A stretch of DNA of 33,480 bases from Armatimonadota bacterium (GTDB taxonomy: Bacteria > Armatimonadota > UBA10988): contig JACRKZ010000081.1 in assembly GCA_016235455.1 (NCBI GenBank), positions 1-33,480 on the forward strand, given 5' to 3'. The notes below the pieces were generated by a model. That model searched no databases. It saw only the letters and a list, made by a program, of their open reading frames with translations, and was not told the origin of the DNA. Position 1 is the stretch's first letter. Each line of letters starts with the position of its first letter. The position numbers and the translations under genes are program-made. This document shows, in pieces, positions 1 to 10,399 of this stretch.

Positions 1-32
1 TCGCCCTTTGGCGGCACATCGCTGGGCGGCAA

Positions 33-36
<4 letters not shown>
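1..36 (+). CDS. C-terminal end of an upstream protein (partial)
   Basis: The first eleven codons read SPFGGTSLGGK and end at a TGA at 34-36. This stop overlaps the GTG start of mutL in a GTGA arrangement, so the two genes are probably translationally coupled. mutS commonly precedes mutL, which makes mutS the obvious guess, but eleven residues cannot confirm it. Confidence 0.45.
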
Positions 37-1811
<1,775 letters not shown>

Positions 1812-1820
<9 letters not shown>

Positions 1821-1846
1821 GCCGCGCGCGAAGCGGTGTACTTGCG
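1812..1846. terminator. Hairpin between convergent mutL and nuoN
   Basis: An inverted repeat CGCAAGT (1812-1818) / ACTTGCG (1840-1846) encloses a second pairing, GCCGC with GCGGT. It spans the mutL stop and lies 16 bp from the nuoN stop. It has no T-tract, so it is at best a factor-assisted or bidirectional terminator. Confidence 0.4.
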
Positions 1847-1861
1847 TTGACGGCCAGGCGC

Positions 1862-3310
1862 CTAGACGGCGCACCAGCCGGCCATGAGCACGATCGGCCA
1901 GCCGATGGGCAGCGACAGAATGATGGTGCCGACCAGCGTGGCGACGAGCGCGCACTTGGTGTAGCCGGTGATCTCAATCTGCTGCGCACCTTCCACCGGC
2001 GGCTGCATGTACATCAGCACGATCAGGCGGAAATAGTAGTAGACGGAGATGACGCTGCACAGCACGCCGATGGCGGCCACGGCCACATGTCCGCTCTGGA
2101 CCGCCGCGCTGAACAGCAGGTACTTGCCCAGGAAGCCGCTGAGCGGCGGGATGCCGGCCATGCCCACCAGCGCCACGGTGAGGGACGCGGCGGCCAGGGG
2201 CGCCCGCTTGCCAAGCCCGCGCAGTTCGTCGATGTGCAGTTGCTCGTTGGTGTCGCCGTTGGCGATGAGCACGACGGTGAAGGCCGCCAGGCTCAGGAAG
2301 GCGTAGGTGGCCGCGTAGTAGAGTACGCCCTGCAGCCCGGTCTGATTGCCCGCCATGACGCCCAGCGCGATGTAGCCGGCATGGGCGATGGACGAGTAGG
2401 CCAGCAGCCGCTTGATATTGGTCTGCGTGAGCGCGGCCAGATTGCCGACCAGCATGGTGACGACGGCCAGCACGGCCAGAACGGGCATCCACTGCTGCTG
2501 AGCGGGCAGGGCGGCATCGTGCAGGATGCGCCACATGGCGGCGAAGCCAGCCAGCTTGGGCCCCACGGCCATGAACGCAGTGACCACGGTCGGCGAGCCC
2601 TCGTAGACGTCAGGGGCCCACATGTGGAACGGCACCAAGGCGACCTTGAAGCCCAGGCCAATGGTCAGCAGCGCGAGCCCGATGGCGAGGTAGCCAACGT
2701 GCGCCGAGCCGGCGGCGACGGTGTCGGAGATGGTGGCGACGGCCAGCGAGCCGGTGGCTCCATAGAGCAGGGCCATGCCGTACACCAGGAAGCCCGTGGC
2801 GAAGGCGCCCAGCAGAAGATACTTGAGCGCGGCCTCGTTCGAGGACTCCTGCCGGCGACCGCCCATGGCGGCCATGATGTACAACGCGACGGACATGGTC
2901 TCCAGGCCGATGAACAACACGACGAGGTTACCGGCGGCGGCCATGAGCATCATGCCCATGCAGGCGAAGAGCAGCAGCGCGTAGATCTCGCGGTGCTCGG
3001 CGCCCAGGTCCTTGAAGTGGTCCGCGGCCAGTGCCACGGTCAGCGCCGTGGTGATCAGGAAGACGATGTGGAACCAGACGGCCGTACCGTCCATGTTCAA
3101 CATACCGCCAAAGGAACTGTTGGTGCGGGCGGTGCCCGCCAGCAGCAACGCAATGCCCGATACCGCCAAGCCGAGCAGACCGATCCTGGGCAGGCGCGCC
3201 TGCTGCTCCTCGGTGCCGAAGGCACTCAGCACCATGGTGACCAGACCGGTCAGCACGACGGCGACAAAGGGCAGGAAGGTCAGCAGATGAACGTCGGGTA
3301 CCTGGTACAT
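1862..3310 (-). CDS. nuoN: NADH-quinone oxidoreductase subunit N
   Basis: This is an antiporter-like, proton-pumping subunit of the complex I membrane arm. The 482-residue protein is almost entirely hydrophobic helices. It carries the family signature GLGFKVALVPFHMWAPDVYE with the central lysine, followed by SPTVVTAFMAVGPKLAGF. Later blocks are NIKRLLAYSSIAHAGY and GIPPLSGFLGKYLLF. The start ATG at 3310 has an AAGGAG ribosome site 6 nt upstream. It follows the nuoM stop by 13 nt and is the last gene of the nuoJKLMN run. Confidence 0.97.
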   Translation of the reverse strand: MYQVPDVHLLTFLPFVAVVLTGLVTMVLSAFGTEEQQARLPRIGLLGLAVSGIALLLAGTARTNSSFGGMLNMDGTAVWFHIVFLITTALTVALAADHFKDLGAEHREIYALLLFACMGMMLMAAAGNLVVLFIGLETMSVALYIMAAMGGRRQESSNEAALKYLLLGAFATGFLVYGMALLYGATGSLAVATISDTVAAGSAHVGYLAIGLALLTIGLGFKVALVPFHMWAPDVYEGSPTVVTAFMAVGPKLAGFAAMWRILHDAALPAQQQWMPVLAVLAVVTMLVGNLAALTQTNIKRLLAYSSIAHAGYIALGVMAGNQTGLQGVLYYAATYAFLSLAAFTVVLIANGDTNEQLHIDELRGLGKRAPLAAASLTVALVGMAGIPPLSGFLGKYLLFSAAVQSGHVAVAAIGVLCSVISVYYYFRLIVLMYMQPPVEGAQQIEITGYTKCALVATLVGTIILSLPIGWPIVLMAGWCAV

Positions 3311-3323
3311 GGTCTGCTCCTTC

Positions 3324-4844
3324 CTAACGAGTTGCGGTCGCGGCGGGCGACACAGGGGCGCTGGCGAGTGGCGCCTTCTCGGCGTCGTTCACCCGCTTGA
3401 GCACGTAGGCCACCGCCGGCTCCGCCGGCGCCATGAACCGCGCGGGCTGCAAGCCCAGCCAGAACATCAGCACCAGCAAGGGCATGAGGCACCACAGTTC
3501 GCGCTTGTTGATGTCGGGCATCTCGCGCACATGGGAGTCGGTCACCTCACCGTAGAAGGCCTTCTGGAACATCCACAGCAGGTAGGTGGCGGCCAGGATG
3601 ACCCCGACACCGGCGACGGCGGCCAGCACCATGGACTTCTCCGCGGTGCCCTGCAAGACGAAGAACTCGCCCACGAAGCCGCATAGACCCGGCAGACCGA
3701 CGCTGGCCAGCACGGCGATGAGTGCCAGGCGCGAGTAGACGGGCATCTGCGTCCACAGGCCGCCAAAATCGCCGAGCCGGCGCGAGTGACGTCGCTCGTA
3801 GATCATGCCGATGAGCAGGAACAGGGCGCCCGTACTGACGCCGTGGTTGATCTGCTGGATCATGCCGCCTTGCATGCCGGCCAGCGTGAATGTGAACAGC
3901 CCGAGCATGACGAAGCCCAAGTGCGCCACCGAGGAGTAGGCCACCAGCTTCTTGATGTCCGGCTGCACGAGCGAGACTAGCGCGCCGTAGAGGATGCCCA
4001 CCACGGCCAGGGCGACGATCAGCGGCTGGAAGGCCACCGCCGCCTGTGGGAAGAGCGGGATGGCGATGCGCAGGAAGCCGTACGTGCCCATCTTGAGCAG
4101 CACACCGGCCAGGATGATCGACCCGGCCGTGGGCGCTTCGGTATGCGCGTCTGGCAACCATGTGTGCAACGGAAACAGGGGCACCTTGATGGCAAACGCC
4201 AGCGCCATGGCGGCGAAGGCCCAACGCTGCGCGCTGACCGGTATCTCGCGGCCGTAGAGCTGGATCAGGTCGAAGGTGTGCGGCTCGCCCGAGTAGGCCA
4301 GCCACAACACGGCGACCAGCATCAGCAGGCTGCCGACCAGCGTGTAGAGAACGAACTTGATGGCGGCATACAGCCGCCGCTCGCCGCCCCACAGCCCGAT
4401 GAGGAAGTACATCGGGACGAGCACGAGCTCGAAGAACACGTAGAAGAAGAACAGGTCGAGCGAGCAGAACACGCCGATGAGCGCCGATTCGAGGACCAGC
4501 AGGCAGACGTGATAGGCCTTGACCTTGTCGGTGACGGCGGTCCAACTGCACAGGACGGCGATGAACCCGAGCACGCCAGTGAGCATGAGCAGCAGGCCGC
4601 TGATGCCGTCGATGCCCAGGTGGTAGTGGATGCCGAGGGTTGGTACGGCGACGAAGTTGACCTCGTAGGCGAACTTGAGCGCGTCGCCTTCCGGCTGGTA
4701 GCCGAAGTAGACAGCCGCCGTCAATAGGGCTACGAGCCCGGTCCACAAGGCCGACTCGGTACGGATCGCCTCGGCCTCGCCTTCGGAGCGCCGCAGCAGC
4801 AGAGCCGCGCCAAGCAGAGGCAAGAGGATCAGGAACGTCAGCAT
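3324..4844 (-). CDS. nuoM: NADH-quinone oxidoreductase subunit M
   Basis: This is the second antiporter-like subunit of the complex I membrane arm. Diagnostic blocks are FFELVLVPMYFLIGLWG with the conserved Glu, FAIKVPLFPLHTWLPDAHTE with the pumping-channel Lys, DIKKLVAYSSVAHLGFVMLG and GLPGLCGFVGEFFVL. The start is a choice between ATG 4856 (MRADMLTF) and ATG 4844 (MLTFLILLPLLGA). I chose 4844: a GGATGAGG ribosome site lies just upstream, the protein then begins with the usual hydrophobic helix, and it starts 1 nt after the nuoL stop. The last 25 or so residues are Ala/Pro-rich. Confidence 0.96.
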   Translation of the reverse strand: MLTFLILLPLLGAALLLRRSEGEAEAIRTESALWTGLVALLTAAVYFGYQPEGDALKFAYEVNFVAVPTLGIHYHLGIDGISGLLLMLTGVLGFIAVLCSWTAVTDKVKAYHVCLLVLESALIGVFCSLDLFFFYVFFELVLVPMYFLIGLWGGERRLYAAIKFVLYTLVGSLLMLVAVLWLAYSGEPHTFDLIQLYGREIPVSAQRWAFAAMALAFAIKVPLFPLHTWLPDAHTEAPTAGSIILAGVLLKMGTYGFLRIAIPLFPQAAVAFQPLIVALAVVGILYGALVSLVQPDIKKLVAYSSVAHLGFVMLGLFTFTLAGMQGGMIQQINHGVSTGALFLLIGMIYERRHSRRLGDFGGLWTQMPVYSRLALIAVLASVGLPGLCGFVGEFFVLQGTAEKSMVLAAVAGVGVILAATYLLWMFQKAFYGEVTDSHVREMPDINKRELWCLMPLLVLMFWLGLQPARFMAPAEPAVAYVLKRVNDAEKAPLASAPVSPAATATR

Positions 4845-4845
4845 A

Positions 4846-6733
4846 TCAGCCCTCATCCCCCGGTCGCGCCACGTAGCCGACGGCCACGACCACAGCTAGT
4901 GCCAGGACGACGGCCAGAACCGCCGCCCCTGTGCCGAGCGATTGCAGCGCCAGATACGCCACGACGCCAATCGCGCCCGCCACGAACCACAGTGCGTAGG
5001 ACCGCACAAAGCCAGGCTGGAAGTGCTTCACCCGCTGCCCGAGTCGCCACACGCCGCGCGCCAGACCGTTAACCGAGCCATCGATGGCGCCGGTGTCCAC
5101 ACGCCCGGCACAGAGCACGGCCAACTGGTTGCCGGGCTGGACCACATACTGCTGGTAGACCGGCGCCGCGCGCGGCAATCGCGCTGGCCTCGCCGACGAC
5201 GCTATGCAGCCACTTGTGCAGCAGCAGCGAGAGAGCGCTGTCACCAGGAATGTTGAGCGCGCCACCGATGACGGACAGTACCGCGAGCACCATGAGCGGC
5301 ACCGTCATGGTCTGGTTGCTCTCCTCGATGTGGTCCGCAACCTCGGCCGGCAGCTTGGGCTCCTGGTAGAACGCCTTGACGATCATGCGGAACATGTAGA
5401 ACGCGGTGAGCAGCGCCACGCCAAGCCCGGCGACCATGAACAGCACGCTGTGCTGGCCGGTATGGTGCAGGATCTCATCCTTGGACCAGAAGCCCGCCAG
5501 CAGCGGGAAGCCGGAGATGGCCAGCGCGCCGATGACCATGGTGGCGCAGGTCACCGGCATGGTCTTGGCCAGTCCGCCCATGTTGCGCAGATCCTGGGGA
5601 TCTTCGTCGCGATGGGCATGGTGGATGGCGTGTTCCATGCCATGGATGACACTGCCGCTGCCCAGGAAGAGCAGGGCCTTGAAGAAGGCGTGCGTCACCA
5701 GGTGGAAGATGGCGGCCGTGAAGGCGCCCATGCCGGCGGCGAGGAACATGAAGCCGAGCTGGCTGACGGTGGAGTAGGCGAGGACGCGCTTGATGTCGTT
5801 CTGGACCAGCGCCACGAGGGCGGCCAGGACCGCGGTGACCAGGCCGACCGCGGCGACGAACAGCATCACGCCGTGAGCCTGCGCATAGACCATGCTCATG
5901 CGGCAGACCAGGTACACGCCGGCGGTGACCATGGTGGCGGCGTGGATGAGCGCCGAGACCGGCGTCGGGCCTTCCATGGCGTCGGGCAGCCACACATAGA
6001 GCGGGAACTGCGCCGACTTCCCGCAGGCGCCGACAAACAACAACAAGCCGATGATTCCCGCGGCGGCGGCGCCGAGTTCGGGCGCGTGCGCGGCGATGCC
6101 CACGAACTCCACCGTCTTGCACTTCTGGTAGGTGTAGAAGAGGCCCAGCAGGAAGCCCAGGTCACCGATGCGGTTGACGATAAAGGCCTTCTTGCCGGCC
6201 TGGCAGGCGGAGTGCTTACCGGTGTAGTAGCCGATGAGCATGTAGCTGCAGAAGCCCACGCCTTCCCAGCCGAGGAACATGAAGGCCAGATTGCTGCCGA
6301 GCACCAGGATGAGCATGGCCGCGACGAACAGGTTGAGCAGGGCGAAGAACCGCGGGAAGTGCGGGTCGCCGTGCATGTAGCCGCGCGCAAACCAGTGGAT
6401 CAGCGAGCCCACGCCGGTGACGACCAGCGCCATGGTGATCGACATGGGGTCGAGCAGCAGGCTGAACCCAGCGCGGAACGAGCCGACCTCAAGCCATGTG
6501 GGGCCTTGCACGACCACCTGGCCCATGCGCTCGACGCCGCCAGGCAGCGGTCCAAACAGCAGGCGCAGGAAGCAGGCCACGGCCACGACGAACGAGGCGA
6601 TGACCGCGCCGGATGCCAGCGCGCCGACGGCCTGCTCATTGGCCTCGGGCGTGGCGCCGAGCTTCGTGCCGCGCAGGCCGATGACAGCCGAGGCGAGCAG
6701 GGGCAGGAGGATGAGCAACCAGGCATACTGCAT
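4846..6733 (-). CDS. nuoL: NADH-quinone oxidoreductase subunit L, interrupted by one frameshift
   Basis: This is the distal antiporter-like subunit of complex I, whose lateral helix spans the membrane arm. The 5' part (6733 down to about 5180) gives a clear NuoL with CGKSAQFPLYVWLPDAMEGP, TPVSALIHAATMVTAGVYL, NDIKRVLAYSTVSQLGFMFL and GFPLLAGFWSKDEIL. The 3' part (about 5165 down to 4846), in the next frame, gives APVYQQYVVQPGN, VDTGAIDGSVNGLARGVW and a final hydrophobic helix. Moving between them means skipping one base in the alternating GC tract at 5165-5176. The joined product would be about 628 residues, normal for NuoL. Uninterrupted reading would replace the C-terminus with an Arg/Ala/Gly-rich tail (554 residues). 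Start ATG 6733 has AGAGGA upstream. I suspect an extra base from sequencing or assembly, but a true mutation is possible. Confidence 0.93.
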
Positions 6734-6748
6734 CGCGTGGATCCTCTG

Positions 6749-7066
6749 TTAGAACTTGAGCAGGTTGACCCGGTCGATGTCGACGCTACGGAGGTGCTTG
6801 TAGACCGCGACGACGATGCCCAGACCGACCGCCACTTCGGCGGCGGCTACGGTCATCGAAAGGAACACGAAGACCTGCCCGTCGAGCGCGCTGTAGAGCC
6901 GACCGAAGGCCACGAACGCCAAGTTGGCGGCGTTGAGCATCAGCTCGATGGACATGTAGATGACCAGGACATTGCGGCGCAGCAGCACACCCAGAATGCC
7001 GAACGAGAAGAGCACGGCGCTGAGCGCGAGCACCAGGTTGGTGCTGGTGGGTAGCGAGATGATCAT
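6749..7066 (-). CDS. nuoK: NADH-quinone oxidoreductase subunit K
   Basis: This small complex I membrane subunit has 105 residues and three hydrophobic helices. It carries the two membrane-embedded glutamates of the family: E41 in [17 protein letters not shown] and E77 in [15 protein letters not shown]. Its ATG overlaps the nuoJ stop by 4 nt (ATGA), indicating translational coupling. It ends 15 nt before the nuoL start. Confidence 0.97.
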   Translation of the reverse strand: MIISLPTSTNLVLALSAVLFSFGILGVLLRRNVLVIYMSIELMLNAANLAFVAFGRLYSALDGQVFVFLSMTVAAAEVAVGLGIVVAVYKHLRSVDIDRVNLLKF

Positions 7067-7605
7067 CGCTGTGCCGCCTCCTTCTTGGTGTCCGATTCGG
7101 CCCGGAGTTGGGGTCGGGCGATGACCACGGCACCCATCATGGCCACCAGCAGCAGGATGCTGGCCACCTCGAACGGCAGCGCATAGGTGCCAAACAGCAC
7201 CATGCCGATCTCCTCGACCTTGTAGGGCGGCGGCAGCGCGTTGGCCGGCAGCGTCACCGCGCCATGCAGCGCGGCGCCCATCCAGATCAGCGCGCCCAGC
7301 AGCACGGCGGCGACCAGGGTCACCCAGCGGCGGCGCTTGTCATCGAGGATGTCCCGCGTGAAGCCCAGGTTCAGGTACATCATGATGAACAGGAAGAGCA
7401 CCATGATGGCCCCGGCGTAGACCGCGATCTGCACGATCGCGATGAACGGAGCCGTGAGCAGGAGGTAGATACCAGCCGTGGCGCAGAAGTTCAGCACCAG
7501 GTACAGGGCGCTGTGCACCGGATGGTGACTCGTCAGCATCCGGAAGGCGCCGAAAATCGCCACCAGGGCCAGTATGCAGAAGGCGATCAGCGAGCCCACC
7601 GACAT
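7063..7605 (-). CDS. nuoJ: NADH-quinone oxidoreductase subunit J
   Basis: This is a complex I membrane subunit of 180 residues with five predicted helices. The conserved core [19 protein letters not shown], then [20 protein letters not shown], contains the family's pi-bulge helix region. The C-terminal tail is hydrophilic and Glu/Lys-rich. It is the first gene of a run J-K-L-M-N. The H subunit and the whole hydrophilic arm (A-G, I) are not in this window. ATG 7605 is preceded by an AAAGGA ribosome site about 9 nt away and by a well-formed promoter at 7632-7660. Confidence 0.96.
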   Translation of the reverse strand: MSVGSLIAFCILALVAIFGAFRMLTSHHPVHSALYLVLNFCATAGIYLLLTAPFIAIVQIAVYAGAIMVLFLFIMMYLNLGFTRDILDDKRRRWVTLVAAVLLGALIWMGAALHGAVTLPANALPPPYKVEEIGMVLFGTYALPFEVASILLLVAMMGAVVIARPQLRAESDTKKEAAQR

Positions 7606-7631
7606 GAGCCGGAGTCCTTTCGTCGGGCGGC

Positions 7632-7660
7632 AGTCTAGCGCAACCAGATGCCCGTGTCAA
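7632..7660 (-). promoter_or_regulatory. Sigma-70-type promoter for nuoJKLMN
   Basis: On the minus strand TTGACA (7660-7655), a 17-bp spacer and TAGACT (7637-7632) form a perfect -35 box and a 4/6 -10 box. The expected start site is near 7625, giving a leader of about 20 nt before nuoJ. It lies downstream of the tpiA terminator, so the nuo genes have their own transcript. Confidence 0.65.
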
Positions 7661-7754
7661 CGCGCCTCCGGCCACGGCCCAAGCCCACCGCCAAGCCTCT
7701 TGCGAGGTCTCTTCAAGGGTGACGCCGGGTGCCTTCGCCGTCAAGCACCAGCGC

Positions 7755-7800
7755 CAAAAAGTGGCCGGGAGCCCGGCGCTCGAAGCGCTGGGCTCCCGGC
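7755..7800 (-). terminator. Intrinsic terminator of tpiA
   Basis: A hairpin with perfect 11-bp arms GCCGGGAGCCC (7764-7774) and GGGCTCCCGGC (7790-7800) continues inward through a wobble pair and GCGCT/AGCGC to a 3-nt loop. On the minus strand it is followed by CAC and five T residues (7760-7756). It begins 26 nt past the tpiA stop. Confidence 0.85.
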
Positions 7801-7826
7801 TGACAGACTCTTGGTCGGGGCGCTGA

Positions 7827-8642
7827 TCAGCTCGCGGCGCAGGCGGCGATGATCGGCTTGAAGTCGGCCACCTTGAGGCTGGCGCCACCGACCAGGCCGC
7901 CGTCGATGTCGGCCTTGGCCAGCAGACCGACCACGTTGTCGGCCTTCATGCTGCCGCCGTAGAGCACGCGCACGGCGTCGGCCGTGGGCTGGTCGTAGAG
8001 CTTGGCGACGGTGGCGCGGATCATGCCGCAGATGCGCTGGGCCTCGTCGGGGTCGCAGACCTTGCCCGTGCCGATCGACCAGACCGGCTCGTAGGCCAGC
8101 AACATGCCGGCGACCTGCTCGGCCGAGACGTCCTTGAGGCCGGCTTCGAGCTGGGCGGCGATGATCGGGTCGGCCTGACCGGCCTCGCGCTCGGCCAGCG
8201 TCTCGCCGACGCACAGGCAGGGGATCAGGCCACCTTCGAGCGCGACCTTGACCTTGATGTTGCAGGAGGCGTCGGTGTCGCCGAAGACCTTGCCCAGGTC
8301 ACCCGCGAGCTCGGGCTCGGGCACGCCGAAGCGGCCGCGGCGCTCGCTATGGCCGACCAGCACGTGCGTGCAACCGGCGTCCTTGAGCATCGGCACGGAG
8401 ACTTCACCGGTGTAGGCGCCGCTGGCCTTCCAGTACATGTCCTGGCCACCAACGCCGGCCTTGGCGGCTTCCGCGCCACGGGCCACCTTCATCAGCATGG
8501 TGAACGGGGCGAAGATGATCACCTCGGCCTCGCCGGCGATGTCCGCGCGGGCCTCGGCCAGCTCCGCCATGTAGGCCTTGGCCTCGGCGATGGTCTTGTT
8601 CATCTTCCAGTTGGCGGCCGCCACGGCCACGCGCTTGCTCAT
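7827..8642 (-). CDS. tpiA: Triose-phosphate isomerase
   Basis: This enzyme interconverts dihydroxyacetone phosphate and glyceraldehyde 3-phosphate in cytosolic glycolysis and gluconeogenesis. Catalytic residues are visible: K13 in AANWKMNK, H98 in VGHSERR and E185 in AYEPVWSIGTG. The phosphate-binding blocks LYGGSMKADN and GGLVGGASL follow. ATG 8642 is preferred over the upstream TTG at 8660, because AGGA sits 7 nt before it and the 271-residue product then begins at the conserved first strand. Compared with typical TpiA there are about 15 extra residues after the catalytic His (RFGVPEPELAGDLGKVFGDT region), before the IKVKVALEGG helix. The gene has its own promoter and terminator, so it is probably monocistronic. 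Confidence 0.97.
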   Translation of the reverse strand: MSKRVAVAAANWKMNKTIAEAKAYMAELAEARADIAGEAEVIIFAPFTMLMKVARGAEAAKAGVGGQDMYWKASGAYTGEVSVPMLKDAGCTHVLVGHSERRGRFGVPEPELAGDLGKVFGDTDASCNIKVKVALEGGLIPCLCVGETLAEREAGQADPIIAAQLEAGLKDVSAEQVAGMLLAYEPVWSIGTGKVCDPDEAQRICGMIRATVAKLYDQPTADAVRVLYGGSMKADNVVGLLAKADIDGGLVGGASLKVADFKPIIAACAAS

Positions 8643-8676
8643 GGGATTTCCTGCCTTCAATCAGTGGATTGGCCCG

Positions 8677-8705
8677 ATTATCGACCTGGGTTGCGTTGGT
8701 GTCAA
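8677..8705 (-). promoter_or_regulatory. Sigma-70-type promoter of tpiA
   Basis: On the minus strand TTGACA (8705-8700), a 17-bp spacer and GATAAT (8682-8677) match the consensus at 11 of 12 positions. The predicted start near 8670 leaves a leader of about 28 nt. The -35 box overlaps a 7-bp inverted repeat TGCGTTG-GTGT-CAACGCA (8692-8709), which could be the weak end of the suf transcript or an operator. Confidence 0.75.
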
Positions 8706-8760
8706 CGCAGCGCGCGGCGTCAGGTCGTGCGGCGTGGGACGTGGGGTAGCGGCGCTGGTG

Positions 8761-9072
8761 CTAGTCGACCAACACCAGGATGTCGTTCCCTTCGACCCGC
8801 ACTTCATAGCGCGGAATGGGCACCACCGCCGGCATGGTCAATTGCCGGCCGCTGCGAATGTCGAACCGCGCGCCATGCAACGGGCACTCGACCTCGCAGC
8901 CGCACAGCGTGCCATCAGTCAGATGCGCGTGGGCATGGCTGCAGATGTCGCCCGTGGCCAGGATCTCGCCGTCGAGGTTGTACAACGCGACGGCCTCATC
9001 CTCGACCCACACGCCCTTCATGGTGCCCGGGGGCACATCGGAAAGCGTGGCGACGCGTACGAACTCGCTCAT
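8761..9072 (-). CDS. Rieske-type [2Fe-2S] ferredoxin
   Basis: This is a small soluble electron carrier of the non-haem-dioxygenase ferredoxin type. The 103-residue product shows both cluster half-sites: C-S-H in DICSHAHAHL, and C-x-x-H in VECPLHGARFD, separated by about 16 residues as expected for Rieske proteins. I chose ATG 9072 (MSEFVRVATL) because AGGGGGTG precedes it; the upstream in-frame codons are out of family. It starts 10 nt after the sufD stop, so it is the last gene of the suf operon. In such operons it may supply electrons or be a cluster acceptor, but its exact role is inference. Confidence 0.93.
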   Translation of the reverse strand: MSEFVRVATLSDVPPGTMKGVWVEDEAVALYNLDGEILATGDICSHAHAHLTDGTLCGCEVECPLHGARFDIRSGRQLTMPAVVPIPRYEVRVEGNDILVLVD

Positions 9073-9082
9073 CTGGCACCCC

Positions 9083-10396
9083 CTAGAGCAACCCACCGTG
9101 ACTCGCTGCCAGGTTGTCGATGCGCTGTGCGACCGCGTGTTGCAGTCGGGCGCGCACACTCTCTACCGGCACCTGCTCGATGACCGGCTCGAAGAAGCCG
9201 GCTACCATCATGCGCTGCGCCTCGCCGCGCGGCAGCCCGCGCGACATGAGGTAGAACACAATCTCGTTGTCGAGATGCGACAGCGACGCGCCGTGGCTGC
9301 ACTTGACGTCGTCGGCCAGGATTTCCAGCACGGGCATGCTGTCCGCGCGGGCTTTGTCTCCCAGCAGCAGGTTCTCGTTCTTCTGGTAGGCGTCGGTCTG
9401 CTGCGCCTCGGGATGCACGCTGATCACGCCGCGGAAGACCGAGCGGCCTTTGTCGCCCACGGCGCCCAGGAACCTCAGGTTGCTGTGGCAGTTGGCCACA
9501 CGATGGTCCTGCACCGTGGTCTGGTCGAGGTGCTGGCCAGCGGCGGGGAAGCTGATGCCAAGCAGGTCGACGGAGCTGCCCGAGCCGGCCAGCGCCGCGC
9601 CGATGAACTCCTTGCTGAGCTTGCCGCCCAGGTTGCCGGTGCACAGGCTGACCTGCGCGCCGGGCCCGGCCAGCACGCGCTTGACGCCGACTTCGTAGAC
9701 TTTCGGGCCCCACTCCTGCACGCCGGCATAGACCACCTGGGCGTCACGGCCCGCGATGATCTCGGTGATGGGCACACTCAGGCCGGTGACGTCGGCGGCG
9801 CTGCGGTACTCCTCCACCAGGCTCAACCGGGCGCCGTCGTCGACAATGATCAGGCTGTGGTGGAGCAGGCTGCCGCCACCCAGCTCAACCTGCGCCAAGA
9901 GCGCGCCGTCTACCTGCACGCCACGCGGCACGTAGCAGAACAGGCCCTGGTTAAAGAAGGCGGCATGGAGCAGCGTGAACTTGCCCTCACCGGGCTGCAC
10001 GCAGTGGGTCATGAAGTGCGTGCGGATCAGCTCGCCGTGGCTGGGCAACGCCTGATGCAGGCTGGTCAGCACCACGCCCTGGGCGGCCAACTCGGCGTTG
10101 AGCCGCGAGCCGACGAGGGTGCCGTCGACGAACGTCGCCGTGCCGACCGCATCGTCCGCCGCGGTGACGGCCGAGGCCGTCGCGCCGTTAGGCGTGGCGA
10201 TGTCGGCCAGCGCGTCGAAGTCGATGCGGCGCAGGTCACAGCGCCGCCAATCCTCATCACTGCGCGTGTCGGGATACGGCGTCTGCTCGAAGGCGGTGAA
10301 GGCTTCCAGCCGCTTGGCCAGCAACCAGTCGGGCTCGGCCAGCGCGGCCGAGAGCGCCACGACGCTGTCGCGGGTGAACCCATGGAGACTGCTCAT
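9083..10396 (-). CDS. sufD: Fe-S cluster assembly protein SufD
   Basis: SufD pairs with SufB in the SufBC2D scaffold that builds Fe-S clusters. The 437-residue protein has a variable N-terminal helical part (DWLLAKRLEAFTAFEQTPYP) and a beta-helix core. The C-terminal block QKNENLLLGDKARADSMPVL, then DDVKCSHGASLSHLD, carries the conserved His (CSHG) used with the SufB cysteine in cluster assembly. The helical tail is [19 protein letters not shown]. It starts 3 nt after the sufB stop. Confidence 0.96.
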   Translation of the reverse strand: MSSLHGFTRDSVVALSAALAEPDWLLAKRLEAFTAFEQTPYPDTRSDEDWRRCDLRRIDFDALADIATPNGATASAVTAADDAVGTATFVDGTLVGSRLNAELAAQGVVLTSLHQALPSHGELIRTHFMTHCVQPGEGKFTLLHAAFFNQGLFCYVPRGVQVDGALLAQVELGGGSLLHHSLIIVDDGARLSLVEEYRSAADVTGLSVPITEIIAGRDAQVVYAGVQEWGPKVYEVGVKRVLAGPGAQVSLCTGNLGGKLSKEFIGAALAGSGSSVDLLGISFPAAGQHLDQTTVQDHRVANCHSNLRFLGAVGDKGRSVFRGVISVHPEAQQTDAYQKNENLLLGDKARADSMPVLEILADDVKCSHGASLSHLDNEIVFYLMSRGLPRGEAQRMMVAGFFEPVIEQVPVESVRARLQHAVAQRIDNLAASHGGLL

Positions 10397-10399
10397 TGT

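Noticed and set aside
8643..8760. tpiA as the last gene of the suf operon
   Set aside because: A near-consensus promoter (8677-8705) lies in the gap and the gap is 118 bp; tpiA also has its own terminator, so it is better treated as a separate transcript, although read-through cannot be excluded.
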